A stretch of DNA of 64,000 nt from JBLIRR01 sp049472395. Lineage in GTDB: Bacteria > SZUA-182 > DTGQ01 > JBLIRR01. Of the stretch, positions 43,571-52,828 are shown one piece after another (position 1 is the stretch's first letter; each line of letters opens with the position of its first letter). The DNA lies in the NCBI GenBank assembly GCA_049472395.1, contig JBLIRR010000007.1:1-64000 (forward strand), read 5' to 3'. Below the pieces are notes generated by a model. It was not told where the DNA came from and did no database searches. It saw only the letters and a list, made by a program, of their open reading frames with translations. The position numbers and the translations under genes were made by a program.

Positions 43571-46033
43571 ATGAAAAAAGAAACCCATTTTTTCGATAGG
43601 ATACGTCACCAAAAGATTATACCGGTCGCATTTCTGTTTATTCTTTCTATAATCTTTTTCTTCCCCGTTTTTTTTCAGGGAAAAACCTTTTATGCGTTTG
43701 ATACACTGCTGCAATATTTACCATGGTCATCTTATATACAAAATTTTCGAGCGCATAATACCTTGATTACAGATCCGGTTAATCAGATAGTTCCATATAC
43801 GGTTTTTTTTCAAAACTGTATTAGAAAAAAATCATTCCCATTTTGGAATAGGGATAATTTTTGTGGAATGCCCTTACCCGCAGGTGCCGTTACACGATAT
43901 ACCAGCCCCATTGCTTTTTTGTTATATACCTTATTCCCTGTATTGATAGCCCATGATTTACTCCTTTGGATCCATCTTTTAGGAGCCGGTCTTTTCATGT
44001 ATCTGTTTCTGAAAAAAATTGGACTGGGAACCTGTCCATCTTTAATTGGATCAGTGTCATGGATGTTCAATGGTTATGTTATGGTGTGGTTTGAATTTGA
44101 AATCATTCCCATTCTGGCAAGTTCTTTGCCTCTTTCTCTTTATTGTTTTGAACGCTGGATAAGAGAAAAATCACAATTCAATGTTTTCTGTTTTATTGGT
44201 TCTATTGCTATTGCTTTTTGTAGTGGTTTTGCGCATGTCATCATGTATCAATTAATCTTCATAGCTTGTTATGTGCTGTACCGTTATTTTTTATCAATAA
44301 AAAAGCGCTCAAGAAGGATAACCAAGAAGGAAATGACTAATCTTGTACTACCAATACTTTTGGGAGTTTGTATAACCGCAACATTTTTTATTAATCATCT
44401 GGCCTTACTCAACGAACCGCAGCGTCCCCATTACTCTTTTGGAGAAATATACAAAAAAACCGGAAAACTTCCTACTAAATACCTAATAACTTCTATATTC
44501 CCGGATTTCTTTGGAAATCCGGCGAGAAAAATCACCTTTACTCCGCGCCCGGATTCACAACCCTATAATAATTATAATGAATTGTGTATATATATGGGAA
44601 TTTTACCGCTCTTTCTTGCACTAATAAGCCTGCCTTATCTTTTTAAAAAAGAATATGCCCTATTTTTCTTTTCATCTTCTATTATTATATTAACAATGGC
44701 TATGGGCAGTATACTTTATTATCCCTTGATGAAATTTATTCCAGGCCTAAATTTTTCAACTCCCACACGAATTCTCTATCTCTATGCTTTCTCTTTCTGC
44801 GTATTGGCTGCTATAGGTGCTGATATCCTCGCGTGCCATGATAATAGAAAATGGCTCTCTTTTTCTCTTTTGAGCATTATTCCAGCGATTGCAATGGGAA
44901 TTTCATTTCTCGTTCAAACCGACGCAGGAATCAAATGGGCCACCAATTATCAAAGGTGGGGAAATTGGTCTCACGTCTACAGGACGATGCACGCTCATTT
45001 TGCTATGGTTGGATCAGTAGTCATAGCAAAACCACTTATAATTATTTTTATGACTTTTTTGTTTTTAGTTCTTATTGTATTTTCAAAAAAAGATGGGCTT
45101 AGAGCTGTTCTTCTTTTTTCTTGTATTCTGATTTTATCATATGATTTGATTTCCTTTGGGCTTCATTACAATACAACTTCAGCAAAATACTTAGCCTATC
45201 CACAAACAGAGGCTATCAAATTTTTACTAAAAGACAAATCAGTATTCAGAATAATGACCTTCGATAATTTCTTGCAGAATTCATTTTCTCCTTTTGGGGT
45301 TGAAGATATCGGAGGGTATTCCTCCTTTTATCCAAAACGCTATGGTGAATTTCTCCATTTAAGTCAATATGGACTTACTGTTCCTATGCCTGATAATTTT
45401 AGCAGATGGCTCTATTATCGAACATTTGGATCCCCTCTTCTAGATCTTATTAATACAAAATATATATTGCTGCCCCCATCTAATTCGTTTAAAATACCCA
45501 AGCTTAAACTTATTTATAATAAAGAAATTAAAATTTATGAAAATAAAGAGGTTTTTCCAAGGGCATTTTTTGTCACACTATATAAATTTTGCAATAATCC
45601 TAATGAGATGCTAAAAATTTTACCCTCACTTAAAAATTCAGATTTTAGGCATACGGTACTGTTGGAAGAATATCCATCGAAGGATTTTCTCTCGCAGAAA
45701 GATCTTTGTTCATCCTTACAGGATGCAGAAATCAAAATCATTTCTTATAAATCTGACAGAATTGAGGTGCAGACTTCCACCCATCAAAATGGATTCCTCG
45801 TAATAAGCAATAGTTATAATCCCGGATGGAAAGCAAAAGTAGATAATATGGAAACAAAAATTTTTCGTGCTAATTATATAATGCAAGCTATACCGATAAA
45901 AAAAGGGAGTCATAGGATCGTCCTTTTTTTTCGCCCTAAAATATTAATTGCCGGTATAGTCACCTCAACCTTTGGATGGATCCTCATGATAGTATTGGCA
46001 GGAACTTTTGTAATAAACAAATGGAGAGATTAA
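43571..46033 (+). CDS. YfhO-like polytopic membrane protein
   Basis: An 820-residue protein with roughly a dozen hydrophobic helices in the first 530 residues, a long extracytoplasmic segment, and a last helix at about 795-815. PVFFQGKTFYAFDTLLQYLPW and FPFWNRDNFCGMPLPAG match the YfhO family, including the acidic loop after TM1 seen in GT-C enzymes. SYNPGWKAKVDN and GSHRIVLFFRPK in the C-terminal soluble part are also typical. YfhO-type proteins are linked to glycosylation of teichoic acids or surface glycans using polyprenyl-phosphate sugars. It is followed directly by an aminotransferase gene, which starts at the next base. Confidence 0.85.
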   Translation: MKKETHFFDRIRHQKIIPVAFLFILSIIFFFPVFFQGKTFYAFDTLLQYLPWSSYIQNFRAHNTLITDPVNQIVPYTVFFQNCIRKKSFPFWNRDNFCGMPLPAGAVTRYTSPIAFLLYTLFPVLIAHDLLLWIHLLGAGLFMYLFLKKIGLGTCPSLIGSVSWMFNGYVMVWFEFEIIPILASSLPLSLYCFERWIREKSQFNVFCFIGSIAIAFCSGFAHVIMYQLIFIACYVLYRYFLSIKKRSRRITKKEMTNLVLPILLGVCITATFFINHLALLNEPQRPHYSFGEIYKKTGKLPTKYLITSIFPDFFGNPARKITFTPRPDSQPYNNYNELCIYMGILPLFLALISLPYLFKKEYALFFFSSSIIILTMAMGSILYYPLMKFIPGLNFSTPTRILYLYAFSFCVLAAIGADILACHDNRKWLSFSLLSIIPAIAMGISFLVQTDAGIKWATNYQRWGNWSHVYRTMHAHFAMVGSVVIAKPLIIIFMTFLFLVLIVFSKKDGLRAVLLFSCILILSYDLISFGLHYNTTSAKYLAYPQTEAIKFLLKDKSVFRIMTFDNFLQNSFSPFGVEDIGGYSSFYPKRYGEFLHLSQYGLTVPMPDNFSRWLYYRTFGSPLLDLINTKYILLPPSNSFKIPKLKLIYNKEIKIYENKEVFPRAFFVTLYKFCNNPNEMLKILPSLKNSDFRHTVLLEEYPSKDFLSQKDLCSSLQDAEIKIISYKSDRIEVQTSTHQNGFLVISNSYNPGWKAKVDNMETKIFRANYIMQAIPIKKGSHRIVLFFRPKILIAGIVTSTFGWILMIVLAGTFVINKWRD

Positions 46034-47212
46034 GTGAAAAAGACAATACATGATTTAGCCATTCATAGTGGCATACCTGAATTTAAAGAAAAACTACATG
46101 TAGGACTGCCAAATCTTGGAAACCGTGAGAGCTTAATGAAAAGAATTAATAAAATTCTTGATACACGCTGGTTTACAAATAACGGGCCTTTAGTGCAAGA
46201 ATTCGAAAAGGAACTGATAAAGACGATAGGTGTTAAGCATTGCATTGCCATGTGCAATGGCACGGTGGCTTTAGAAATCGCTATCAGAGCGCTGGGACTT
46301 ACTGGAGAGGTTATTGTCCCATCCTTTACTTTTATTGCTACAGCCCATGCCCTCCAATGGCAGGGAATTACACCGATTTTTTGCGATATATCTCTCCATA
46401 ATTATACGATAGATCCTTGCATGGTGGAAAAGATGGTCACCCCACGAACCAGCGGCATTATAGGTGTTCACTTATGGGGAAGATCATGCGATATTGAGGC
46501 CTTAACACATATTGCCAAAAAGCATAATATCAGCCTTATATTTGATGCTGCTCACGCATTTGCTTGTTCACACAAAGGACATTTGATAGGAGGCTTTGGA
46601 GATGCAGAAATCTTTAGTTTTCATGCTACTAAATTTCTCAATACATTCGAAGGGGGTGCAGTTATGACGAATAATGATGAATTGGCGGAAAAAATCCGAT
46701 TAATGAAGAATTTCGGGTTTCAGGGCAAGGATAACGTAATCCATATCGGTGTCAATGGGAAAATGAGTGAGATTTCTGCTGCCATGGGCTTGTCTTCATT
46801 GGAGTGCATCGAGGAATTTATCATGGCTAATTATCGCAATTATAAATATTATTACCAAGAACTTGAGCGCATACCCGGTATCCGGTTGGTTTCTTACGAT
46901 GATAGAGAGCGCTTTAATTATCAATACATCGTGTTAATAATTGATGAAGAAGTAACAGGGATAAGTCGGGACCGTTTAGTTGAGATCTTGCACGCGGAAA
47001 ATATAATAGCCCGGCGTTATTTTTATCCCGGCTGTCATAAAATGGAACCTTATAGATCTTATTCCCCCCACGCCGGAATGATGCTGCCCAATACAGAAAA
47101 ATTCGTTCACAAAGTGTTGATTTTGCCGACCGGCCCGACTATCGATCAGGATCATATCAAAAGGATATGTACTATTTTAAGAGTAGCTATTGAAAATAGC
47201 TCCGATTTGTAA
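46034..47212 (+). CDS. DegT/DnrJ/EryC1/StrS PLP-dependent sugar aminotransferase
   Basis: A 392-residue aspartate-aminotransferase-fold enzyme starting at GTG immediately after the YfhO stop. CNGTVALEIAIRALGL (74-89) binds the cofactor phosphate, VPSFTFIATAHA (95-106) and LIFDAAHAF (168-176, Asp171) contact the ring, and SFHATKFLNTFEGG (195-208) holds the Schiff-base Lys200. Such enzymes aminate keto-sugars on nucleotide carriers. The closest-looking partners are the FdtB/DesV group (3- or 4-amino-6-deoxy sugars). The matching dehydratase or ketoisomerase is not seen next to it. The product is unknown. Confidence 0.9.
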   Translation: MKKTIHDLAIHSGIPEFKEKLHVGLPNLGNRESLMKRINKILDTRWFTNNGPLVQEFEKELIKTIGVKHCIAMCNGTVALEIAIRALGLTGEVIVPSFTFIATAHALQWQGITPIFCDISLHNYTIDPCMVEKMVTPRTSGIIGVHLWGRSCDIEALTHIAKKHNISLIFDAAHAFACSHKGHLIGGFGDAEIFSFHATKFLNTFEGGAVMTNNDELAEKIRLMKNFGFQGKDNVIHIGVNGKMSEISAAMGLSSLECIEEFIMANYRNYKYYYQELERIPGIRLVSYDDRERFNYQYIVLIIDEEVTGISRDRLVEILHAENIIARRYFYPGCHKMEPYRSYSPHAGMMLPNTEKFVHKVLILPTGPTIDQDHIKRICTILRVAIENSSDL

Positions 47213-47332
47213 TCTCTTTCCTATTACCTTTAATAGTATGATAAAGAGTTATATTTAAAGTTAGGTAGTGCCAATAATATAAAAAAGCGATCAAAGATTT
47301 TGAAAATAAATATGTAATAGATAGAAAGACTG

Positions 47333-48382
47333 ATGATAAAAAAGATTATACGAATAATAATTGGCATTGCCATTGGGGCCTTTTTACTATGGATTTTATT
47401 TAGAAAAACTGATTGGCATATAGTATATTATTCAATTTATAGCGCCAGTATAGGCTGGTTGATTCTCGGTCAAATATGTGCGTGGGCCGGCTATTTTACG
47501 CGAATCCAACGATGGACCTATGTAGTGCGAGCTTCTGATACAGCTTCTTTTCGTAGTATGTTGAGCGCAACTCAAATTGGTTTTCTTATGAATTTTATAA
47601 TACCTATGCGTATTGGTGAAGTAACGCGTGCTTATGTTCTCTCGCGGCTTACAAAAATCTCATTTTCTAAAAGCTTTGCAATGGTAGGATTAGACCGAGT
47701 GAACGATATTATTGCATTACTTTTTATAGTTATTATCGCTGTTTTTTCTTTTCCGGTAGGAAAAGATATTGAAATTCTGCCGCACACCTTTAATAATATT
47801 AATAAGATTGTTATATCTAGTGATTTTATCCGCGCCCTGGCAATCAGCATAAGCCTCTTATTGTCTATAATTGTAATAATCCTCGTGCTTCTCTATGTCA
47901 AACAGTCTCTTATACTCCGTATTGTAGATATGAGCCTTGGTCGCCTATCAAAATATTTTGCAAAGCTCCTTCAAAATCTATTTCTGGATTTTGCCGCTGG
48001 TATGCATATATTTCGTTCTGGGAAGGAGATAGCAAAATCAACTATTTTTTCTATTTTTACATGGATGCTTGGTGTTTTATCAATAGCTGCAATGATTAAA
48101 GCATTTAATATTAATTATCCCTGGTTTATGCCTTTTTTAATGTTGGCAATGATAGCAGCAAGTATAAGTGTGCCTGTAACCCCAGGGACAGTGGGCCAAT
48201 ATCATATTCCTATCATTGCCTGTCTAATCTTCATAAATCCCTCCATAGGACCTGACAAGGCAAAGGCTGTCGCGATTGTTATTCATATATTACATTTAGT
48301 GCCCATTACCGTACTTGGAATATTTTGTCTGTTTCGAGAAAAATTAAGGTTTTCTGATCTTATTTGGTATAATTTCAAATAA
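47333..48382 (+). CDS. Flippase-like membrane protein (UPF0104/AglD2-like)
   Basis: A 349-residue protein with about eight hydrophobic helices. RIQRWTYVVRASD and MNFIIPMRIGEVTRAYVLSR (84-103) match the lysylphosphatidylglycerol-synthetase TM/UPF0104 family, often called flippase-like and present in many lipid-linked-sugar operons. AMVGLDRVNDIIALLF and TPGTVGQYHIPI are further family blocks. It may move a polyprenyl-linked sugar across the membrane, but direct evidence for the family is limited. A GtrB-like transferase follows 104 bp downstream on the same strand, which supports that idea. Confidence 0.82.
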   Translation: MIKKIIRIIIGIAIGAFLLWILFRKTDWHIVYYSIYSASIGWLILGQICAWAGYFTRIQRWTYVVRASDTASFRSMLSATQIGFLMNFIIPMRIGEVTRAYVLSRLTKISFSKSFAMVGLDRVNDIIALLFIVIIAVFSFPVGKDIEILPHTFNNINKIVISSDFIRALAISISLLLSIIVIILVLLYVKQSLILRIVDMSLGRLSKYFAKLLQNLFLDFAAGMHIFRSGKEIAKSTIFSIFTWMLGVLSIAAMIKAFNINYPWFMPFLMLAMIAASISVPVTPGTVGQYHIPIIACLIFINPSIGPDKAKAVAIVIHILHLVPITVLGIFCLFREKLRFSDLIWYNFK

Positions 48383-48486
48383 ATACATTTTTATTTATAA
48401 TCCCTGCTAAATTATATAAGGGGAATAAGTGCCAATCACGGCAATGAGTTTTATTCTCATTAGCAGGTTGACTTTGATTTAGGCCA

Positions 48487-49497
48487 GTGTTAGTATATGG
48501 CGAAAATAAGTTCAATGCAACGAGTGAGAGGTATGCAGTGGATAAATCGTTGGTGCCATTTAAGGCCGAGGTTGATTTTTCTGTCCTAATAAGTTGCTAT
48601 TTTGAGGAAAAGAGCATTGATGAGTTTTACTCACGTTTGTCAGATGTTCTCCAGTGCATGGGAAGAAGTTATGAGATTATTTTTATCAACGACGGAAGCA
48701 CCGATAAGACTTTCGAGAAACTTAAAGCCATATTTGACGCTGATCCAAATGTAACAGCGGTTGTTGATTTATTCAAAAATGCCGGCCAGGCAAACGCAAA
48801 GACTCCTGGAGTATTACTCGCAAGGGGTAAGGCGATCATACTCATCGATAGTGATTTACAATTAGATCCGGAAGAACTTCCTCTGCTGGTGGATAAGTAT
48901 GATGAAGGTTTCGATGTGGTAAGCGGATACAGAAAGAACAGACAAGATTCCCTTTTTCGAAAACTTCCCTCCATAATTGCCAATGCTATCATGCGAAAAA
49001 GCTCCAATAGCAATCTTCGTGATTTTGGATGCACATTTAAAATATACGACGGACGACTCGTTAGGGCATTTAATTTTAGTCCTTTCAAGCCCTGGCGGCC
49101 CGTTCCAGTTATATCCATAGCAAGGCAAATTGCTGAAGTATCTGTGAGCCACCATCCCAGGCGTTTTGGGCAATCAGGTTGGACATTCAAAAAACTTTTT
49201 GCTTATAACATGGAAAATATTGTCAATCTTTCCGAAAGACCTTTTCAAATACTCGGGATGCTATGTCTTGCATTAGCCTTTCTTTTCGCTATTCGAGTCG
49301 CCCTAGGATATGTCCTACCCTTTTCGATCCTACCGAAGGTTACGAGCGGGCTCATTCTGAATGTCATTATAATCAGCTTGGTGGTATTGCTTTCCGTGCT
49401 GGCCGCTATCGGAGAATTTATAATTCGTAACTTTATCTTATTACAAGGCAAGCCTGCATATATTATCCGTGAGATCCATACAAAGAATAACGACTGA
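48487..49497 (+). CDS. Polyprenyl-phosphate glycosyltransferase (GtrB/ArnC-like)
   Basis: A 336-residue GT2 protein of the DPM1/GtrB/ArnC group. FSVLISCYFEEKSIDEFYSR (31-50), IFINDGSTDKT (65-75), the metal site LIDSDLQLDPEE (119-130) and FGCTFKIYDGRLV are the cytoplasmic catalytic part. Two C-terminal helices (about 253-275 and 287-312) anchor it. The start is GTG 48487. It would make undecaprenyl-phosphate-sugar, the donor used by GT-C enzymes on the far side, of which several candidates occur here (43571, 54156 and the TMTC-like array). The sugar is unknown. Confidence 0.87.
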   Translation: MLVYGENKFNATSERYAVDKSLVPFKAEVDFSVLISCYFEEKSIDEFYSRLSDVLQCMGRSYEIIFINDGSTDKTFEKLKAIFDADPNVTAVVDLFKNAGQANAKTPGVLLARGKAIILIDSDLQLDPEELPLLVDKYDEGFDVVSGYRKNRQDSLFRKLPSIIANAIMRKSSNSNLRDFGCTFKIYDGRLVRAFNFSPFKPWRPVPVISIARQIAEVSVSHHPRRFGQSGWTFKKLFAYNMENIVNLSERPFQILGMLCLALAFLFAIRVALGYVLPFSILPKVTSGLILNVIIISLVVLLSVLAAIGEFIIRNFILLQGKPAYIIREIHTKNND

Positions 49498-49554
49498 CAG
49501 ATGTCACATAAGAGTTAAATGGATTAAAATTATATGACAAAATGAATGTAGGCT

Positions 49555-50607
49555 ATGGAAAACACAATAAGACATCGCATAATTGGAGGAGTATTTGGTC
49601 TTGAAGTTGATTTAGAAGGGGCTCAGGACCCACAATTCCTGCGAAAAGGCGACATCCTTTTCGTAAATGCACGCTCTGCACTCTATTGTTTGGTGCAACG
49701 ATTGACTCCCAAACACATCTGGATGCCTTCTTATCTCTGTTCTTCAATGTTGGACGCTATTAGAGGAACAAATACCTCCATAAGATTATACGAAGTTGAT
49801 TATGACCTGCGCTCTCCCTCACTGAAATGGATAGCAGAAATTTCACGGGGCGACATAGTCGTTATCGTTGATTATTTCGGATTTCCCGCTGATCCAGAAA
49901 TTGCTTTCAAAGCGCGAAAGAAGGGCGCATGGGTGCTCGAAGATGCTTGCCAGGCATTGTTAACTGAAGTACCCCGTTCGATTATAGACTTTGTCATTTT
50001 CAGCCCGCGAAAGTTTCTGGGAATTCCGGACGGTGGCATCCTTTGGATCCAAACAGCAAAGGGCCAGGTAAGCAGCATTAGCAACCTTCTATTGGAGCCA
50101 GCTCCCCAAGAATGGTGGTTTACTGCCTTTTGCAGTTCTTTTCTACGCCGAGAATTTGATCTCAAAGGCGTTGCTCACAACTGGTTTAACCTTTTTAAAA
50201 CAAGTGAGGCTCATTGCCCAATCGGGTTATATGCCATGAGTGAACTTTCCCAAACCTTACTGCGACAAGGATTCAACTATGAACGGATCGCTCGACAACG
50301 TCAGAACAATTATTTAGCCTTATTAGAAAGACTGGCCGATATAGCGTTATTTCCAAACTTATCGACAGGAATTATTCCACTGGGATTTCCTGTTCGTGTT
50401 CCAAATCGTGATCGAATTCAGCAAGCATTGTTTAATCATAAGATCTATCCACCCGTCCACTGGCCACTGAACCGCCACGTTCCGGAGCATTTTAGAGACA
50501 GCCATAGACTTGCCTCCCACCTCATGACTTTACCCTGCGATCAGCGTTACGATATAGAAGGTATGCAGCATATGGCTGCGGTGGTAACCAAGGAAATGAG
50601 GAAGTGA
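49555..50607 (+). CDS. DegT-like PLP-dependent protein
   Basis: A 350-residue protein of the aspartate-aminotransferase fold, diverged from typical DegT members. NARSALYCLVQRL (38-50) replaces the usual cofactor-phosphate loop, IWMPSYLCSSML (55-66) follows, and VLEDACQALLTE (127-138, Asp130) and FSPRKFLGIPDGG (149-161, Lys153) preserve the ring contact and Schiff-base Lys. It is therefore probably a PLP enzyme acting on a sugar or related small molecule. It follows the GtrB-like gene after 57 bp and ends convergently with WbqC. The exact reaction is unknown. Confidence 0.72.
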   Translation: MENTIRHRIIGGVFGLEVDLEGAQDPQFLRKGDILFVNARSALYCLVQRLTPKHIWMPSYLCSSMLDAIRGTNTSIRLYEVDYDLRSPSLKWIAEISRGDIVVIVDYFGFPADPEIAFKARKKGAWVLEDACQALLTEVPRSIIDFVIFSPRKFLGIPDGGILWIQTAKGQVSSISNLLLEPAPQEWWFTAFCSSFLRREFDLKGVAHNWFNLFKTSEAHCPIGLYAMSELSQTLLRQGFNYERIARQRQNNYLALLERLADIALFPNLSTGIIPLGFPVRVPNRDRIQQALFNHKIYPPVHWPLNRHVPEHFRDSHRLASHLMTLPCDQRYDIEGMQHMAAVVTKEMRK

Positions 50608-50668
50608 AAGTTTGGTCCCTATACTCCCTATGCTTCTCTGAGGTGCTAGATGATACAATTATCGAATT

Positions 50669-51382
50669 TTAGATTAGATCATATTCTGTGAGATATTGAG
50701 TAATGGAATTGACGGAGTTAAACATCATTACATCCACTATAGATAAAAAAGGTACAAAAGTGTTTCTGAATTGAAGATATTCAATGTTTCTGGTCTTAAT
50801 AAAACTAAGCCTGATTCCAGCTTTAGTAAAAATTTTTTTAGAATAGAGCTTCTGTCCTCCAATTGTGTTGATGTAATGGGTAGCATTTCTTGCTTTACAT
50901 ATTGCAATTACTCTTTCTTGACCAGAGAGTCCCTTATCATCTTTCTTAATATCAGACGATATCATAATACGAGTTCCTATTTTTAAGTAATGACAAACTT
51001 CTTGAATGGAATGTGTCAAAAAGCATGCTAAATTTTTTTCGGGAAAGTTTAAGATATTATTAACAAGCTCAATTACATCTTTATAAAATGGGGCTTTTCT
51101 GTATGCAGCATAGAGCTGCCCCAAAATTTTTGTCTTCGCTTTCTCTATTTCTCGGCTCGAAGAAATCCGTTTTTCATTTATCATGTCAGATAGATTTCCT
51201 TTCTTTTCAATTGGTAATGTGATGTAGTGAGGCATGCCATCCAGCAAGATTCTGTTTCTATTGATCCATCCACCCTTCATATACTGTACATCGTCATAGA
51301 GAATAAATTCATCCACGCAGTTGATAAATTGATAATAACCTATGTATGGGAAAAAGTAAGGCTGCATTAAAGCAAGTTTCAT
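50669..51382 (-). CDS. WbqC family protein
   Basis: A 237-residue protein matching WbqC throughout: ALMQPYFFPYIGYYQFI (4-20), YDDVQYMKGGWINRNRI (29-45), YITLPIEKKG, THYINTIGGQKLY and FLSIVDVMMFNSV. WbqC-like proteins occur in O-antigen clusters next to aminotransferases and are suspected acyl- or aminoacyl-transferases for amino-sugars, but biochemical evidence is thin. The two PLP enzymes just upstream on the other strand make an N-acylation role plausible. Probably a monocistronic minus-strand gene. Confidence 0.88.
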   Translation of the reverse strand: MKLALMQPYFFPYIGYYQFINCVDEFILYDDVQYMKGGWINRNRILLDGMPHYITLPIEKKGNLSDMINEKRISSSREIEKAKTKILGQLYAAYRKAPFYKDVIELVNNILNFPEKNLACFLTHSIQEVCHYLKIGTRIMISSDIKKDDKGLSGQERVIAICKARNATHYINTIGGQKLYSKKIFTKAGIRLSFIKTRNIEYLQFRNTFVPFLSIVDVMMFNSVNSITQYLTEYDLI

Positions 51383-51687
51383 TATTTTTTTCTCCCTGAG
51401 TGTATCGACTATTCATCAGCATGTATCAGGGTCCTGTGTGAATCTTGTTCTCTCTTTAGTTAATTTTTTCTTTTTTGAATAATTTATCATATTTTTGCTG
51501 GGAAATCTATCTAGCTAAACAAATAGTATACACTTATCACAATATAAAATAAGCCGAATTGGTGTTTGAATTTAAGTTGATTTTAAAATAATATTGGAAT
51601 AATATATATGTAATATTATTTTTGTCATTTTTGTATTTTTGTATATCTAACAGCCAGTAACTGTACCACGAAAAAATAGAGTTTTTA
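51383..51687. other. AT-rich divergent gap with an inverted repeat
   Basis: This 305-bp region separates the divergent WbqC and sulfotransferase genes and so must contain both promoters. aataatatt (51587-51595) and aatattatt (51612-51620) form an A/T-only inverted repeat with a 16-bp spacer; being pure A/T it may be chance. No gene is visible. Confidence 0.4.
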
Positions 51688-52710
51688 ATGGATGTAAAAT
51701 TTCAGCCAATGTTACAGAGAAATATACGTCTTGAAGAGCTTTTAAAAGAGATCAACAACCTTTTAGGTCCTATTCAAAAAAATATTAATACCGGATATTC
51801 ATCACCAAAATATCCCATTGTTTTTATTGTTGGCGCACCAAGGTCGGGCACTACTATTTTATTACAATGGCTGGCTAAAACAGGCCAATTTTCATATCCA
51901 ACAAATATTTTATCCCGATTTTATGCTTCTCCTTATATAGGCGCTAAGATTCAATTGCTTTTAACGGATCCGGAATACAATTTTTATAATGAAATAATGG
52001 ATTTTAACCATGATATTTCATTTGAGTCAAATCTCGGAAAAACTCACGGTGCACTTTCGCCTAATGAATTTTGGTATTTTTGGCGCCGGTTTATTCCTAA
52101 TACGGAACCGAGGTATTTGAATATGGAAGAAATAAATTCAATTAATGGCAACGCCTTCGCCAGGGAATTGGCCTCAATAGAATCTGTATTTAATAAGCCG
52201 CTGGCATTAAAAGGGATAATTATGCAATATAATATTTCCACGCTTTCTTCTTTTTTTAAAAAAGCATTTTTTTTGTATATTAAACGAGAGCCATTCTATA
52301 ATATGCAGTCTTTGTTAGAGGCACGGATCAAATATTATGGAAATCGCGATGCATGGTATTCTGTTAAACCAAGAGAATATGATAAACTTAAAAATATGAA
52401 CTGTTTTGAACAAGTAGCCGGCCAGGTATATTATACAAATTGCTCCATAGAGAATGAGATTTCCCAGATAGAGAAAAATAGGTCATTGGCCATTAATTAT
52501 GAAGAGTTTTGCTCAAATCCAACGGGGATTTATAATTATATTGTAAATAAGCTTGCGAGCCAGGCATGTGAAATTGATCCCACATATACAGGCCCCCCAC
52601 AATTGAATAACACAAATCACAATAGGCTTTCTGAGGAAGATACGAAATTGATTATCCGAGGTTATGAGAGAATAACGGGGAAGAGATTACAAGAGAATGA
52701 CTTTTTATAG
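51688..52710 (+). CDS. Sulfotransferase family protein
   Basis: A 340-residue protein. PIVFIVGAPRSGTTILLQWL (43-62) is a strong 5'-phosphosulfate loop. FFLYIKREPFYNMQSLLEAR near residue 205 occupies the 3'-phosphate position, with Arg present and a Ser further on, and SLAINYEEFCSNPTGIYNYI is the usual late helix. Residues 1-40 form a helical leader. It is transcribed alone, after a large AT-rich gap, before the heptose phosphatase/kinase fusion. Its PAPS loop is closest to consensus of the six in the window. The acceptor is unknown. Confidence 0.82.
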   Translation: MDVKFQPMLQRNIRLEELLKEINNLLGPIQKNINTGYSSPKYPIVFIVGAPRSGTTILLQWLAKTGQFSYPTNILSRFYASPYIGAKIQLLLTDPEYNFYNEIMDFNHDISFESNLGKTHGALSPNEFWYFWRRFIPNTEPRYLNMEEINSINGNAFARELASIESVFNKPLALKGIIMQYNISTLSSFFKKAFFLYIKREPFYNMQSLLEARIKYYGNRDAWYSVKPREYDKLKNMNCFEQVAGQVYYTNCSIENEISQIEKNRSLAINYEEFCSNPTGIYNYIVNKLASQACEIDPTYTGPPQLNNTNHNRLSEEDTKLIIRGYERITGKRLQENDFL

Positions 52711-52828
52711 AAAATCCAAGAGTCTCACTTGTGGATTAAGGAGATGAGAAGTAAAATGGCTATAAAGAGCATGTTCAAGCGGTTAAATAAACGGTAATAA
52801 TTTCTATTGGGAGCAGTAGTTCTACTCG

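Noticed and set aside
48669..49190. A 173-residue minus-strand frame within the GtrB-like gene
   Set aside because: It is the antisense shadow of the conserved GT2 catalytic region; no ribosome site or recognisable protein.
52743..52796. A 17-codon open frame before the phosphatase/kinase fusion
   Set aside because: Too short, with no supporting ribosome site or conservation signal.
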